Part shown: positions 1-10,052 of the stretch, piece by piece | How the letters are laid out: every line of letters starts with the position of its first letter | Numbering within the stretch: position 1 is the first letter of the stretch | NCBI GenBank assembly: GCA_043228905.1 | Contig: JBHGNT010000006.1 | Span: 21,886,001-21,950,000 of the forward strand | Length of the DNA stretch: 64,000 bases | From: Azolla caroliniana | Lineage: Eukaryota; Polypodiophyta | Direction: 5' to 3' | Made by a program: the position numbers and the translations under genes | Notes under the pieces: model-generated | The model's input: the letters and a program-made list of their open reading frames with translations, nothing else | Told to the model about the DNA's origin: nothing | Databases searched by the model: none

Positions 1-142
1 GTTCTTTTTTTCGCTATGTTTTCATAAACCACATACACATGCGCCATGCCTTGTTGAAATTCTGCTTAAATAAGGCATTTTTTAACATCTCACTAAGATA
101 TGAAAAAGAGAATGCGACATATTACCTGTTTCAAATGACCCG

Positions 143-745
143 GTGTTGTTCGGATTGCCCAAATTTAGTGGCCGGAAGGCACAAATTTGTGAAGCCTGCC
201 AGCTTGGGAAGCAACACCGACTTCCCTTCCCCAACGAGCGTAACCAGAGCCAGAACAAGCTCGACGTGATACACTCCGATGTGTGGGGGCCGGCGCAAAA
301 CGTTAGTCTTGGCGGGAGCCGATATTTCGTCTCCTTCATCGACGACTACACGCGGCACACATGGATCTACCTCATCGAGAGGAAGAGCGAAGTCTTTGAC
401 TGTTTCTGGGACCTCAAAGGGTTCGTGGAAACGGAAACAGGAAGAAAGATCAAGTGCCTACGGTCGGTTGGCGGAAAAGAATACTTTTCCAGTCAATTCA
501 ACGGTTATCTACAACATATGGGAATTCGGCGGGAATTCAGTTGTAGATACACGCCGGAGCAAAACGTTGTGGAAGCGGCACGGGCAATGCTAGAGGAGAA
601 GAGCTTGCCCAAATTCTACTGGGCTGAGGCGGTAAGGACCGCGGTATACATCCTGAACCGGATCGGAGACAAAGTGTCGGCGCACGAGCTATATTTCGGA
701 ATAAAGCCGAACTTGCGACACTCGAAACACACACATTGTTGCTAA
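143..745 (+). pseudogene. Ty1/copia integrase fragment
   Basis: This is a truncated copia polyprotein piece. It begins in the GAG-pre-integrase zinc region (CEACQLGKQHRLPF) and runs through the integrase core (HSDVWGPAQ, then a tract on to YWAEAVRTAVYILNR). The second catalytic Asp is lost: the usual LRSDGG reads LRSVGG. The stretch with the catalytic Glu after YTPEQN is deleted, so the enzyme is dead. The wording closely matches the minus-strand integrase at 63448-63999, so both come from one family. The reading frame is lost after about 745. Nothing recognisable lies in 1-142. Confidence 0.85.
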
Positions 746-976
746 CCGCTTTCAGAACCACGCACATTGACACCTTGACTAGCACAAAACGTTGTTTCCA
801 TTTCTCGTCCACTCGCACATACTTTCGCCGAACATTGTCGTCGTCATTTGCACGTTTCCGCCATTTCTTGCACTTAGTTGCTATGGCTTGCCCATCCGCA
901 TATCATTCTTCGACTTCATCTCCAAAGGGGGGTCACCTTAGTGGTCACGTTGTGGTCGCCAAAAGGTGTTATTTGG

Positions 977-996
977 TTTTAGGGTTAGGGTTAAGG
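977..996 (+). repeat. Short telomere-like TTAGGG run
   Basis: A TTTTAGGGTTAGGGTTAAGG stretch lies in otherwise non-coding sequence. It is only about three degenerate units, so it is a telo-box-like motif rather than a telomere relic. The rest of 746-1185 shows no gene. Confidence 0.5.
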
Positions 997-1185
997 ACGA
1001 TGATAATCATGATAAAGATAGACATGGTGGTTATGATGATGATGGAGAGTATGGGATTGATGGCGAGAGAGATCATGTGCATTGAGAAACATTGCGGGGT
1101 GGGGGGTGGTGCCTAGAATGGCTCCACCCCCCTCCCAAGGGGATTCAACGTTGAGGGGGAGAGAGAGAGAGATTAAGAGAGAAAT

Positions 1186-1500
1186 GTTCATTCATGTTTC
1201 ATTCATTCCCCATAAGGGGTTAAATAGTACAAGAGGGGGTAGATACATAGGGGTGTAAGCCCCCTCGAGCATTCATACTAGACACTCACTCACACCTCCT
1301 CGTATCCATCCACATGCACACACGTGTGCATGTGTTCACATACGTATAGCCTCACAATTACATTTATGTCCCCTACACATACACAACAACATCATGATAA
1401 CATTCGACCCTCGCTCATCACACTTGACTCTCCGTACATCTCGTACGGGGTAACACAATATGGCACGCCCGTGGGAAAATGCCTTGCACGTCGATCCCAC
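1186..1500 (+). mobile_element. LTR/leader-like retrotransposon fragment
   Basis: Non-coding sequence reads like an LTR (TGTTCATTC start, CACACATAC-rich tail). It leads into a 41-bp block at 1460-1500 that matches the reverse complement of 13597-13637 at 37 of 41 positions. Both blocks open a short ORF beginning MAR-W-N-L-VDPT. The GGCACGCC-GTGGGA wording resembles the leader just inside the 5' LTR of some plant gypsy-type elements. No partner LTR was found, so boundaries are approximate. Confidence 0.35.
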
Positions 1501-1739
1501 ATGCCTTGATGATGATATTTCTTCGACCAAAACTTCCATCGGTCCTTTCATTGATCGACTCCCTCGATCGGAGTGCTTGACTCGAACATCTTTGTCAGTC
1601 AGCGATTCTTCTGCGACACGAACATTCTCATTCTGTCGACTTACGAACTTTGGTAACATTATTTGGGTCATCAAAAAACATTGTATGTATGTGTGTTCTT
1701 TTTTGTATCTTGTGAGTCACGTGTGGATCACATCCATTT

Positions 1740-2940
1740 CTTTTAGGTTGATGAGTTTTTGAAATTCTGTTGGTGCCTTTCAGTTTTGAAAATTCTAGTA
1801 TGTACCCTCATGTTTTTTAAAATTTTGCACATGCCCTTAGGTTTTTTTCGAAATTCCTTGGATGCTTTTTATCCTACTCTTTTTCTCCCACTCTTTTTTC
1901 TGTTTTCTCTTCTTTCTCTTCCTGTATGCGGATCTCGTCTTGTCTCTGTCAGAGACAGTTCTTGTTTCTCTCTTCTTCTTCTGCGACCACCACTATTTCT
2001 TCGTTGTGTGTCCATTGCTTATTCTATGTTTTTCCATTGTTCAGCACATCCAATCACTGCCACTTCATCCGACAGCCTTCTTACAATCGGACCGCCAGTT
2101 TGGCCGCTCTAGCCATTGTCTGGTTGCTCCCTGCCGTCGTCTCTATCACCGTCTTTGTCCAACATGTCTCTATTTCCGTCTCTGGCTCCATTGTCGTTGC
2201 TGTCTCCATCTATTGTCATTGGCTTACTTCTCTATCGTCGTCAACGGCCTTGTTGGCCGAGGTTCATTGCTTGGCTGCTCTATTCGGTCTTCATACGGAT
2301 GACGTTAGACTGCCGTTATGGCCGTTGTTGTCCGGCCATTCAGGCTCTCCGGCTCCTGTTTGGCCGCTCCCGACCATTCTGTGCGCTCCGACTATTGTCC
2401 AGTCAGTTTGGCCGCTCCGACTGTTATCTGGCCAGTTTGGCCGCTCTTCGTTTTCTGATCCGGTAGTCCTATTTGGCCCATTTCGACGTGTCTATAGTCG
2501 TTGCTCATCCGTCTTTGTTCGGGCCTGTCTGGACACTCCGGCCGCTTCTCCATCTCTGTCCCGTGTCGCCATTCTGGTTGTTATCAACCGTTCTTCCGCT
2601 CCTATCCGGCCACACTGGCTTCTCTTTTGCCGCTGTGCGGCCACATTGGCCACTTTTGTGCATGCCAGCCGCTCATCCGGATGTCTGTCCATTGTCTTTT
2701 GGCTGTGCGTCTGGTCCGTCTTCTCGGTCATCTATCCGGTTCTTTCCTACCCGTTTTCGGTTGTGTCTCTTGAGTCTGTATGCTTCCTTTTCGCCCGTCC
2801 ATTCGTCTCTGTCTGTGCTTGTGCAGTCTAGCTTGTCCGGTTGCCTCATTTTGTTTTGATAGTGTAGTCAGTTGTCCATGTCTTTTGGGTGTTGTTAGTT
2901 TTTCTAGCCGTCAATGTCTTGTCAACGACAACGTCTCCTT
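1740..2940. repeat. Pyrimidine-rich repetitive tract
   Basis: The plus strand is strongly C/T-rich and carries scattered copies of GTTTGGCCGCTC (near 2098, 2364, 2406 and 2431). Long plus-strand reading frames exist here only because stop codons need purines. No protein family is recognisable in any of them. It may be the leader or internal non-coding part of a retroelement, abutting the copia element that ends at 2947. Confidence 0.5.
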
Positions 2941-2946
2941 CTCTAT

Positions 2947-3306
2947 CTACGTTGGCCCTTCTATGTTAACAAACTTTGGGTCCGACTCCCCCTCATCGGT
3001 TAGCAACACATGCTCTACATCCGGAAATCTCCGGGGGGCTCTTCTCTCTCGGAGAGGATATCTCCGACCTTGGTTTTCGGCAATCGGTTCCTCCGTCTGT
3101 TCCTCATCCTCATCTGATTCAGGGTCTTGTCCAGTTCCGGTTTCCACTACCTCTTCTTCTTCTTCTTCGGTTAGTTCGGATTCTCCTCCAAATCCGGCCG
3201 GTTCTTCGAGTGTCATCCCATTACCGGCTAATATCCGGTTTACAACTAGGTACATCCTTGTGCCCTCAAGCTGGTTTTCATTAGAGTTCATCACCTTCAT
3301 CTCCAA
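2947..3306 (-). pseudogene. Copia integrase-RT linker fragment
   Basis: This encodes the acidic and basic linker between integrase and reverse transcriptase of a copia polyprotein. It has an EEEEEE-rich stretch followed by the conserved RRYPLRERRAPRRFPD motif. It is cut off at its C-terminal side, before any RT motif. Confidence 0.7.
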
Positions 3307-3309
3307 TTC

Positions 3310-3564
3310 CTAGTCGGCAATTTTCCTGTCTTCCATGAAGACTATGTCCCGACTCCGGAACACCTTCTTGTCGACCAGATCCCACACCCGGTAACCGAAC
3401 TCATCGTCGTCGTATCCAAGGAATATGCAGGGCTGGGTCTTCGGATCCAACTTTTCTCTCTTGTCCTTCGCAACATGCACATATGTGAAACACCTGAACA
3501 CCTTCAGAACGTGCCAGACTTCTTTCAGCAGCAATTTGCATCCGGTTGATGTCGTCAACAACAC
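3310..3564 (-). pseudogene. Copia integrase C-terminal fragment
   Basis: The minus-strand peptide contains YVHVAKDKREKLDPKTQPC, then the FLGYDDDEFGYRVWD and KVFRSRDIVF motifs. These are typical of the end of the integrase region in Tnt1/Tork-type copia polyproteins. The catalytic core that should precede it is absent: the sequence jumps from gag (3583-3933) straight into this tail, so an internal deletion has occurred. Confidence 0.8.
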
Positions 3565-3582
3565 ATCTCCTATGCCGATAAT

Positions 3583-3933
3583 TCAGCATGTACCTTCATT
3601 CCCCATCCGGACACAACCGTGATCTCCGGCTATGTAGGATGAGAAGCAATCGTCAATATTCCTTTCTAATTCGGGCCTCTCCGGTCTGAACTCTTCTTTG
3701 AATTGGTAGTGCCGGTTTCTTTCTCTTTCTAGAAATGCCAACAGTTCTTCTAGAAGTGCCTCGGTTTCCCACAATAGAAGCAAGCAGGACTCCCCCTTGA
3801 CTTCGACCTCGTCCCCGATTTGTCCCGGTTTGGGGACTCCGATACCGGCCTCTTCCCCGGTTGTGGTCATCTTCCGTAACCAAGGCCTTCGGATCGGTTC
3901 CGGACTCCTGGTCCTTTCGGCGAGCTTCTTCAT
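3583..3933 (-). pseudogene. Copia gag C-terminal fragment
   Basis: A charged peptide (MKKLAERTRSPEP start) corresponds to the region around and after the gag zinc knuckle. In a second frame (3653-3883) a knuckle-like stretch is recognisable but its Cys/His ligands are disrupted, so frameshifts have occurred. It sits in order between gag (3968-4480) and the integrase tail. Confidence 0.5.
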
Positions 3934-3967
3934 CTAGGAAGTTTTATTTTACCCTTGCTAGGGACAA

Positions 3968-4480
3968 CTACTTTCCTTCCAGCACGGCATTGCCCAACGT
4001 GACAACTAACGTCTCCCAACTATCCGGGAGGGAACCGAGCAGGAGCAATGTGAGTACCTCATCCGCGAGAGGTACTTCCAACGAGGTGGCTTGGTGTATT
4101 AGCCCTTGGAAGGCATTCATGTGCTCCGTCATACTGGAGCCGTCTTGGTACCAGAGCCTTACTAACTTCCGGAATACCGAAACCCAATTACCGGCATTTT
4201 TGTTCTGGAACATGATGCCAGTCTTCTCATAGAGTTCATGAGCCTTACTTTCTTCATTGAAGTTGTTGTACAGGCTTATATCGATGAAGCACCGGATGTA
4301 TGTCGTCATCTTCATGTGCATCACCTCCCATGTCGCAACATCGATCTTATCCGGTTTCTTGTCCCCGAACTGTACCGTCAACCAAAGATCTTTAACCACT
4401 AGCATGTCCCTCGTCTTCGACTTCCACACTGAGTAGTTGGAGCCGGTGAGCTTGAACATGCCGCCGAATGACTCTTCCAT
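3968..4480 (-). pseudogene. Copia gag (UBN2-type)
   Basis: This is gag of the minus-strand copia element. It starts at the ATG on 4480 (MEESFGGMFKLTGSNYSVWK) and continues through the typical TWEVM, LYEKT and GSLPDSWETLV motifs of copia gag. The longer open frame to 4558 reads back into the primer-site and LTR region and is not the natural start. The frame ends at 3968, and the zinc-knuckle part continues out of frame, so it is not functional. Confidence 0.8.
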
Positions 4481-4509
4481 TTCCTGTGTTGTTCGCTCTG
4501 CTACAAGAT

Positions 4510-5130
4510 TGAAAGGAACTAACGCGGAAGTATTGCTCGGCCACAACAGAGTCTTCAATCACTTTAATGAGAATCAAACACAAAAATGGGAAGTAGGGAA
4601 TGAGCGCATGTACATACACAAACAACGATAGAGAGTACACAGGATGTTTACGTGGAAAACCCTAATCGGGGAAAAAAACCATGGGAGCCCACGTACTCCG
4701 AAATATCACTGTATGAGAAGAAATACAAAGTGGAAACATAGAGGCAACGACCTCGTGCTCGCGATCTTCGCCAAACGGTGGTTACAATAGAAAGTCTCTC
4801 TCGTAGCTACTCTCTTGCTCTCTCTCTGTCTATACAACAGTTATACACATACAACAATATGTCAACAACACTTTTCTGTGATTGCCCTAGTTCATATTTA
4901 TACTCATATGAACTTAGGGCTATTTACAAATATAGCCTCAATAGGCTTACTCAAAACATATTTACAAATATGTCTCTCTTCCAGTTCTCACCGGGTCCAT
5001 CCGATCCGATTTCCAAATTTCTTCCGGTTCTCATCGGGTCCATCCGATCCAGTTTTGGATCTCTTTCGGTTCTCACTAGGTCCTCTTTAGTCATAATCGA
5101 ATCCCATCCGGAGGAACCGACTTCCCAACA
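4510..5130 (-). repeat. 5' LTR of copia element
   Basis: The LTR begins TGTTGGGAAG on the minus strand at 5130 and ends near 4510. It is homologous over its length to the solo LTR at 21451-22153, sharing the tract around ACACAGGATGTTTACGTGG and the TCGGCCACAAC block. A TATA-like AGTATAAATATG lies on the minus strand near 4900. About 50-bp internal repeats (TTCTCACCGGGTCCATCCG type) occupy 4980-5090. A degenerate primer site (TTGTAGCAGAGC, compare TGGTATCAGAGC) follows at 4505-4494. Confidence 0.8.
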
Positions 5131-5229
5131 ACATCATACCATAACATTCATATAGTTTGAAGTGCATATGATAAGAAAGCTCTTGGTTGGAGATCCACTT
5201 GATAGTGATATTTAAAGTTCAAACATATT

Positions 5230-5301
5230 GCCTCTATAGCTCAGTGGTAGAGCGTCAGTCTTGTAAACTGAAGGGCTTGAGTTCAATCCTCAGTGGGGGC
5301 A
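5230..5301 (+). tRNA. tRNA-Thr (TGT)
   Basis: This is a 72-nt cloverleaf. The acceptor stem is GCCTCTA/TGGGGGC with G-U pairs, and the discriminator is A. The D arm is AGCTCAGTGGTAGAGC. The anticodon stem TCAGT/ACTGA carries loop CTTGTAA, hence anticodon TGT (decodes ACA, Thr). The T arm is TTGAG-TTCAATC-CTCAG. Both internal promoter boxes are intact and no intron is present. It is the best-preserved of three tandem copies. A T run suitable for Pol III termination is not obvious immediately downstream. Confidence 0.85.
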
Positions 5302-5514
5302 TTATCTATTGTGTATTTCTCAAAACAACAAGTTGATGGTTTTAAACATCGCACCTATTGCATGTTTCTCAAAACAACAAGTCAAAGGTTTTAAACATCG
5401 TACCATTACATTCATATAGTTTGAAGTGCATATGATAAGAAGGCTCCTGGTTGGAGATGGACTTGATAATTATTATACAAACATTGATATTGATATTTAA
5501 AGTTCAAACATATT

Positions 5515-5586
5515 GCCTCTATAGCTCAGTGGTAGAGCATCAGTCTTGTAAATTGAAGGTCTTGAGTTCAATCCTCACTGGGGGCA
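5515..5586 (+). tRNA. tRNA-Thr (TGT), second copy
   Basis: This tandem duplicate of the tRNA at 5230 is also 72 nt with anticodon TGT. The anticodon stem now has a G-U pair (TCAGT/ATTGA), and the T stem has one mismatch (TTGAG/CTCAC). It is probably still foldable, but is weaker than the first copy. Confidence 0.75.
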
Positions 5587-5725
5587 CTTGTCAACAAGGT
5601 TTCTCAAAACAACAAGTCAAGTTCAATCCCTAAAAATGTTGATAACAAGTGTGTATGAAAAGAAAGCTCTTGGTTCGAGATGGACTTGATATTATCTTAC
5701 TAACATTTTTAATAATGAATATATT

Positions 5726-5797
5726 GCTTCTATAGTTCAGTGGTAGAGTGTCAATCTTGCAAACTGAAGGTTTTGAGTTCAATCCTCAGTTGGGGCA
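5726..5797 (+). pseudogene. Decayed tRNA copy, anticodon TGC
   Basis: This third tandem copy has mismatches in the acceptor stem (GCTTCTA/TTGGGGC) and an A/C mismatch in the anticodon stem (TCAAT/ACTGA). The anticodon loop reads CTTGCAA, so the anticodon has changed from TGT (Thr) to TGC (Ala). The A box is altered as well (AGTTCAGTGG). It is most likely a pseudogene. Confidence 0.7.
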
Positions 5798-6386
5798 TTT
5801 GTCAACAAGTTTATCCATTGAGTGTTTCTTAGAAAAACAAATCGAAGGTCTTAAACATCATACAATAACATTCGTATACTTCAGATGTTAAAGCCAAGTT
5901 CAATGCCTAAAAACCTTAGTAGATGTCCTTAGCAGGGTCATTTGTCAATAAGATTAAATATATCGCTTCATTGTTTTCAAAGAAACAAGTCGAATGTCTT
6001 ATGTATCGGAAGATAATATTCATATATTTTGGATTTTAAAAGGCAAGTTCAAAGCCTGAAAACCCTTAGTAGACGTCAAAAGACATCATTTGTGGAGTTC
6101 AGATGTGAAAAGACAAGCTCAATGCCTAAAAACCCTTACTAGATGTCAAGAGATGACATTCATGGCATTCAAATGTCCAAAGAATCATTCGATTCCTAAA
6201 TGAAGGCAAGAGCTATTTCTCCATAGGTTTGCAAACTTACATATGACCAAGGAGACATTGACATTGACTCGTAAGTGGCTAATAATATGTTGTTATAAAG
6301 CTATAATCCTCTATTTCTCATCAATTCTTGATCTCTGGTTTGACCATTCTTAGTGAACACAACATTTTAGAAATTTCTAACCCTAT

Positions 6387-6861
6387 TGTTGAGAAGCAAG
6401 CTCAACATGGGCCGGATCGGCTGAACAAGCCGAGAGCCGGATCGGGTGAAGACCGATCGGCTAGGCCTGGATCAGATCCACGAGCCGGATCGGTGAGCCG
6501 GATCCACGAGGGCTCGTAGGCCGTTGGAGGCTTACGATCCTAGCCTAGTAGATAGGCATACTTTTAGGAGTCAATGTCAGTTTCTTAGCTATGAGCATTG
6601 AAGTACATGTCAGTACTTTTGTCAGTCCTTTTGGGGACTTGTATAAAAGTGCTCACACAACACACTTGTATGTATAGATAAAGTATTATTTTGAAATAGT
6701 TTTTTTTGTGTTTTGCTCTCTTTGTGTTTTGTGTTTTGTGTTTTGCTCCCAGGTACTCTCTCTCTCTCTCTCTCACCATTGTTCTCTGCGTTTACCGTTC
6801 TCTGTTGTTGTTCGGTTGAGCTAGTAATGTCTATGTAGCTTCCGCACGCTACTCTTTTCAT
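6387..6861 (+). repeat. 5' LTR of copia fragment
   Basis: This 475-bp LTR starts TGTTGAGAAGCAAGCTC. It has TATAAAAG at 6642-6649 and a (TC)n tract near 6761-6778, and ends ...CTTTTCA. It is immediately followed by a copia primer site TGGTATTAGAGCG at 6862. It is homologous, in the opposite orientation, to the LTR at 60172-60636 (shared TGAGCATTGAAGTACATG and GTATAAA blocks). Confidence 0.85.
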
Positions 6862-6959
6862 GGTATTAGAGCGCGAGGGTTTAGAATCCTCTACTACCGA
6901 CAAACGCTAAAACACAGACATACCTTAACACTTGGTTGAGAACAGAAAAGAAGAAGAAA

Positions 6960-7212
6960 ATGGACAAAAGAATGGAAAGATCACTTCCGACGGAGAAACT
7001 CAATCGGAACAACTATGAATCCTGGTCCTACAAGATGCACTAGTACCTACTTGGGCACAGATACTGGAGTTACATGGAAGGAGTGAACAAAGTAGCACCA
7101 AAACCGGCACACATGGATTTTCCGGTGTAGGAGCAAGCAACAACCCGAGTCTTGTACTGCCTTGCATCTTGTGTGCATGATCAGGTGCTAGGTGTTATGG
7201 GCATGACCATAT
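6960..7212 (+). pseudogene. Copia gag N-terminal fragment
   Basis: The ATG at 6960 opens a gag start (MDKRMERSLPTEKLNRNNYE) homologous to the gag at 17788 (shared PTEKL, SWxYKMH, YW-SY-EG and RVLYCLASC words). Two in-frame TAG codons replace expected Gln and Trp. The gag is cut at about 7212, where unrelated LTR-like sequence begins. With the LTR at 6387 and the primer site at 6862, it is the 5' end of the element family whose 3' end is at 60172-64000. Confidence 0.8.
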
Positions 7213-8170
7213 AATATCCCGTGGTGAGAATTTACGATAGTATTCTATACACGTGGATAAAGTGTGAGGCTTAAACGACAATGTAAAGAAGGGGAGGATT
7301 ACTTTTAATCCTCGGGATTGAGACAACCCATTAGGCCAAGTGTGAACTTGCCTGCGGGCCTTAGCTATGGCTACAAATATGACGCCTAGCTACCCTCATT
7401 TGACACATTATCGACTACGTCGAGACTTTGACATTGTGGTGGGTCAACTCTTGTAGCGAGCGCGCCAACACCAAGTACGATTCAACGCCATGGCGGTGGT
7501 ATGGGACGTCGATTGAGGCTCGAGTCCGTCTCGATCCCTTGGCTCAGGGTGGTCGGGTGGATCGGCACACTTCTTTCTCTCTCTCCTTTCTTATTTTATA
7601 TATATTATATCCTTATCATATGCTTACTTTAGATCATAGCTCTAAGAATTGGTATCCGATGCATGTTTCTAATGTTTCTTTTGTTGATTGCTTTTTTTCT
7701 TGTTGGATGACGATCGATTGGTGTACGATCGAGCTTGATCTAAATATCTATCAACAAAGGAACTTTGGTAACTCTTTCTTTCTTTTTTTCTATTCTTTCT
7801 TCTCCCAACCTTATCATGTATAGTCAATATATGTTTTCTTTCATTGATTCAATGTTGTTGTAGTGGTAATTAATTGGTTGTATAAAACGTTTACACATGT
7901 GTACGAGGTTAATACCACATTTGACATATATTTGATATGTGATTCGTGTTGTATACGTACAAGGTTAATTCCTCAATTGCGTATTACGTTCACATACATA
8001 TGTTACGTATACGTATGAGGGGAATACCTCGATTTCTATGTAAATGATATGTGATTGGTGTCGTATGCGTAAGAGGTCAATACCTCAATTGCGTTGTCGC
8101 GTTGTTACGCGCATGCGTATAGAACGAGGCGGGACCACGGGGGTCTTGGACCGAGGAATAACCGATCCGG
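7213..8170. mobile_element. LTR-like repeat (family A)
   Basis: Non-coding sequence from 7213 parallels 50550-50960. Both contain a TGTGAGG tract followed by a TTAATCCTC or CAATCCT stretch, then a GGTGGTATGGGAC box and a downstream GATC-rich box. The second half (7880-8080) carries tandem GAGGT...ACCTC hairpin motifs. Near 8125-8150 it contains a GGCGGGACCACGGGGGTCTT box also seen inverted near 20087-20120 and degenerately at 58680-58705. No coding region is visible and element limits are uncertain. Confidence 0.45.
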
Positions 8171-8199
8171 AGTAGGAGCAAGAAAGACAACGGTCGTGC

Positions 8200-8298
8200 T
8201 TCCACACACACACACACACAGATACACGGAAACCGCAACCGAATGAAACGATGGAAACGAGACGAATGCGTATATGTGTATATATATATATATATTGA
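8200..8298. repeat. CA and TA microsatellites
   Basis: A (CA)n run lies near 8203-8220 and a (TA)n run near 8278-8297. No gene is present. Confidence 0.7.
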
Positions 8299-8325
8299 TG
8301 AATAAGGGGTTACAACCATTAGGCC

Positions 8326-8778
8326 GGTGAGCTACAAATCTCCTACGCCTACTCACACGCACATAGAAGAGCGAGATGGAGACTCTGCTGGAAGCACTAG
8401 GGCGTTTCGCGGAGCAGAGTCAGCCTCTCGAAAACCTGCACAGAGCAAATACAGAGAAAGACGGAGGAGAAGAGCTCGGTCCCAGTCCGACAGCACTTCA
8501 TCCTCGACAAAAGCGATCCCTTTACCATTCCTCTCCCTCTCTTTTATAGCCCAAGGAGGGAGGCCGTTACAACTTGTTACATCGTCTTTATTCTCTATCA
8601 TTTCGGACAGAGATATGCCTCAATTTACTACCTATCAAATCCGTGCGACCTAGGATATTCACATCAACCGACTTGTACCTGAATATGTACATTACAACAA
8701 AACTTGTTCCCGCCTCTAAGGGCCGGTTCGTGCACATCATTCTCCGATTCCGCCTAGGGACAGTTTTCTCCACGACAT
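8326..8778 (-). mobile_element. LTR-like sequence, minus strand
   Basis: Reading on the minus strand there is a TATA-like GGCTATAAAAGAGAG (near 8540) followed by a GC-richer leader, as in LTR promoters. The segment is embedded in the hairpin-repeat region: a 14-nt CGTATTACGTTCAC occurs on both sides (7980-7993 and 8779-8792). That word could be a repeat unit rather than a target duplication. No coding potential is seen. Confidence 0.3.
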
Positions 8779-8799
8779 CGTATTACGTTCACCCTTATT

Positions 8800-10052
8800 T
8801 TTGGATATTTTGTGTGCGTAGAGGCTATATGCCTCGATTACGTTTCTCGATTTCATCATTTGTTGGCTATTTTATGTTACGATTTTTTTAATATACGCAT
8901 GTCTGGTCACGTGTGTACGTATTTAAACATATACATGTGATAAACATACATATGTGTATATTAGTTATTACGTGATTTTGTATATCAAATGTTGTCCTTT
9001 TTGGGGAAAGCATTTTGGTGGCCATCGTCACATTTTTCTGAGAATGACTTCGTCACCATCCTTTTTTCAACATTTTTTTTGTTGTCATCCCCGTTGGTCA
9101 CTTTGATTTCGCTACGCGTTATAACAAAAGGGTCATAGCCACAATGATGTTGCGAGCATAGGGCTTGACCCACTTCACGTGAGGTCGCTCCAATGACACA
9201 CATATCCAACATCCCTCCCTCGTTACATGGATACGATGCCACCATAAGATCATCATTACGGAAGGCATTCGTAATGACGTAACTATGTGATGGGCCACGT
9301 GGGCCTACTACGAAAAGAGGGCTCATTTGGTTTGACCATTAGGTTGCACTTTGGCGTATGCCATCGTAATTATGAAACTTGAGGTTGGTAACGTACCAAC
9401 ATAGTTTTGTAGTAAACGAGGGGGAAATAAGGACTCTCGACATATATGTTTTTATTTAGAAAACATATATGGGCAAATGTCTTTGCATATCTCTCATATG
9501 CATAAACATTAAACATTGAAAAGAGCAAACCATTTGGTTAGCTCAAGTGTTTAATGTATTTGTTTTCGAGGTCTCGAGTTCAAATAAGATCAAGACCATA
9601 CAACATTGTTGATACATATGACTATAAAACATGTTTAGACTTCATGTCTAAGTGCAGTTTGGGGTTCTCGTAATAAGACTTAAAGAGCCAAAACCACATG
9701 GGTGGGCACAAAGACATATAATTATTGTTGACATTTTTTGGTGTATAAACTATTCATGATGCGAACATACATGGTTGAGCCTCAGGGAGCCACCATGGAA
9801 AAATCGATATAGAGATCAAGGAAAGACATTCATTTGTCACCCCCATGGTTTTTAAAACACCTTTGTGTTACCATAGTAACCTGATCTTGAACCTCATCTC
9901 ATAGGTCTAGAGGGTATTTATGTGAGATCATGACATCGATTAATGTTTGCCCATGATATGTTTACATCACGACATAATGTTATGACTATTTGTCTGACCT
10001 TATCCTATTTCTTTGCCAGAAATTATCATTCAATGGCTTATAATAACGACTT
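8800..10052. other. No gene recognised; one SINE-like patch
   Basis: The stretch is AT-rich except for 9000-9330, which is GC-richer and holds a 113-codon minus-strand frame without recognisable family. It also has a palindromic G-box-like GGCCACGTGGGC near 9295. Around 9530-9590 a TTAGCTCAAGTG box followed by GGTCTCGAGTTCAAAT resembles the Pol III A and B boxes of a tRNA-derived SINE. Confidence 0.4.

Larger units (their letters stand above)
2947..5130 (-). mobile_element. Truncated Ty1/copia element with 5' LTR
   Basis: Reading on the minus strand, an LTR (5130 to 4510) is followed by a primer-site-like stretch and then gag, a damaged zinc-knuckle region and the end of integrase. A polyprotein linker follows (RRYPLRERRAPRRFPD, between integrase and reverse transcriptase), and the element stops at about 2947. 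Reverse transcriptase, RNase H and the 3' LTR are missing. The LTR was inserted into a tRNA-containing tandem repeat: the flank after 5130 begins ACATC, a candidate target duplication whose partner is lost. Confidence 0.85.
5131..5900 (+). repeat. Tandem array of tRNA-bearing units
   Basis: The unit comprises an AACATCATACCATAACATTC-type start, a TTTGAAGTGCATATGATAAG block, a tRNA gene, and a tail with CTCAAAACAACAAGT. Copies start near 5131, 5390 and, more decayed, near 5640. Further tRNA-less decayed units (AAGTTCAATGCCTAAAAACC) continue to about 6190. Unit length is roughly 210-285 bp. Confidence 0.8.

Noticed and set aside
1926-2831. 301-codon plus-strand open frame
   Set aside because: It lies in a pyrimidine-rich tract where several frames stay open because stop codons are rare. 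It has no family resemblance, and the amino-acid composition mirrors the base bias.
5131-6190. Possible CRISPR-like direct repeat array
   Set aside because: The repeats are long diverged units containing tRNA genes, in a plant genome; spacing and structure do not fit CRISPR.
7980-8792. 14-nt direct repeat CGTATTACGTTCAC as a target-site duplication
   Set aside because: It is too long for an LTR insertion, and the word lies within a family of similar local repeats, so it is more likely a repeat unit.
8985-9326. 113-codon minus-strand frame as a gene
   Set aside because: It coincides with a GC-richer patch in retroelement debris and matches no family I know; too little support.
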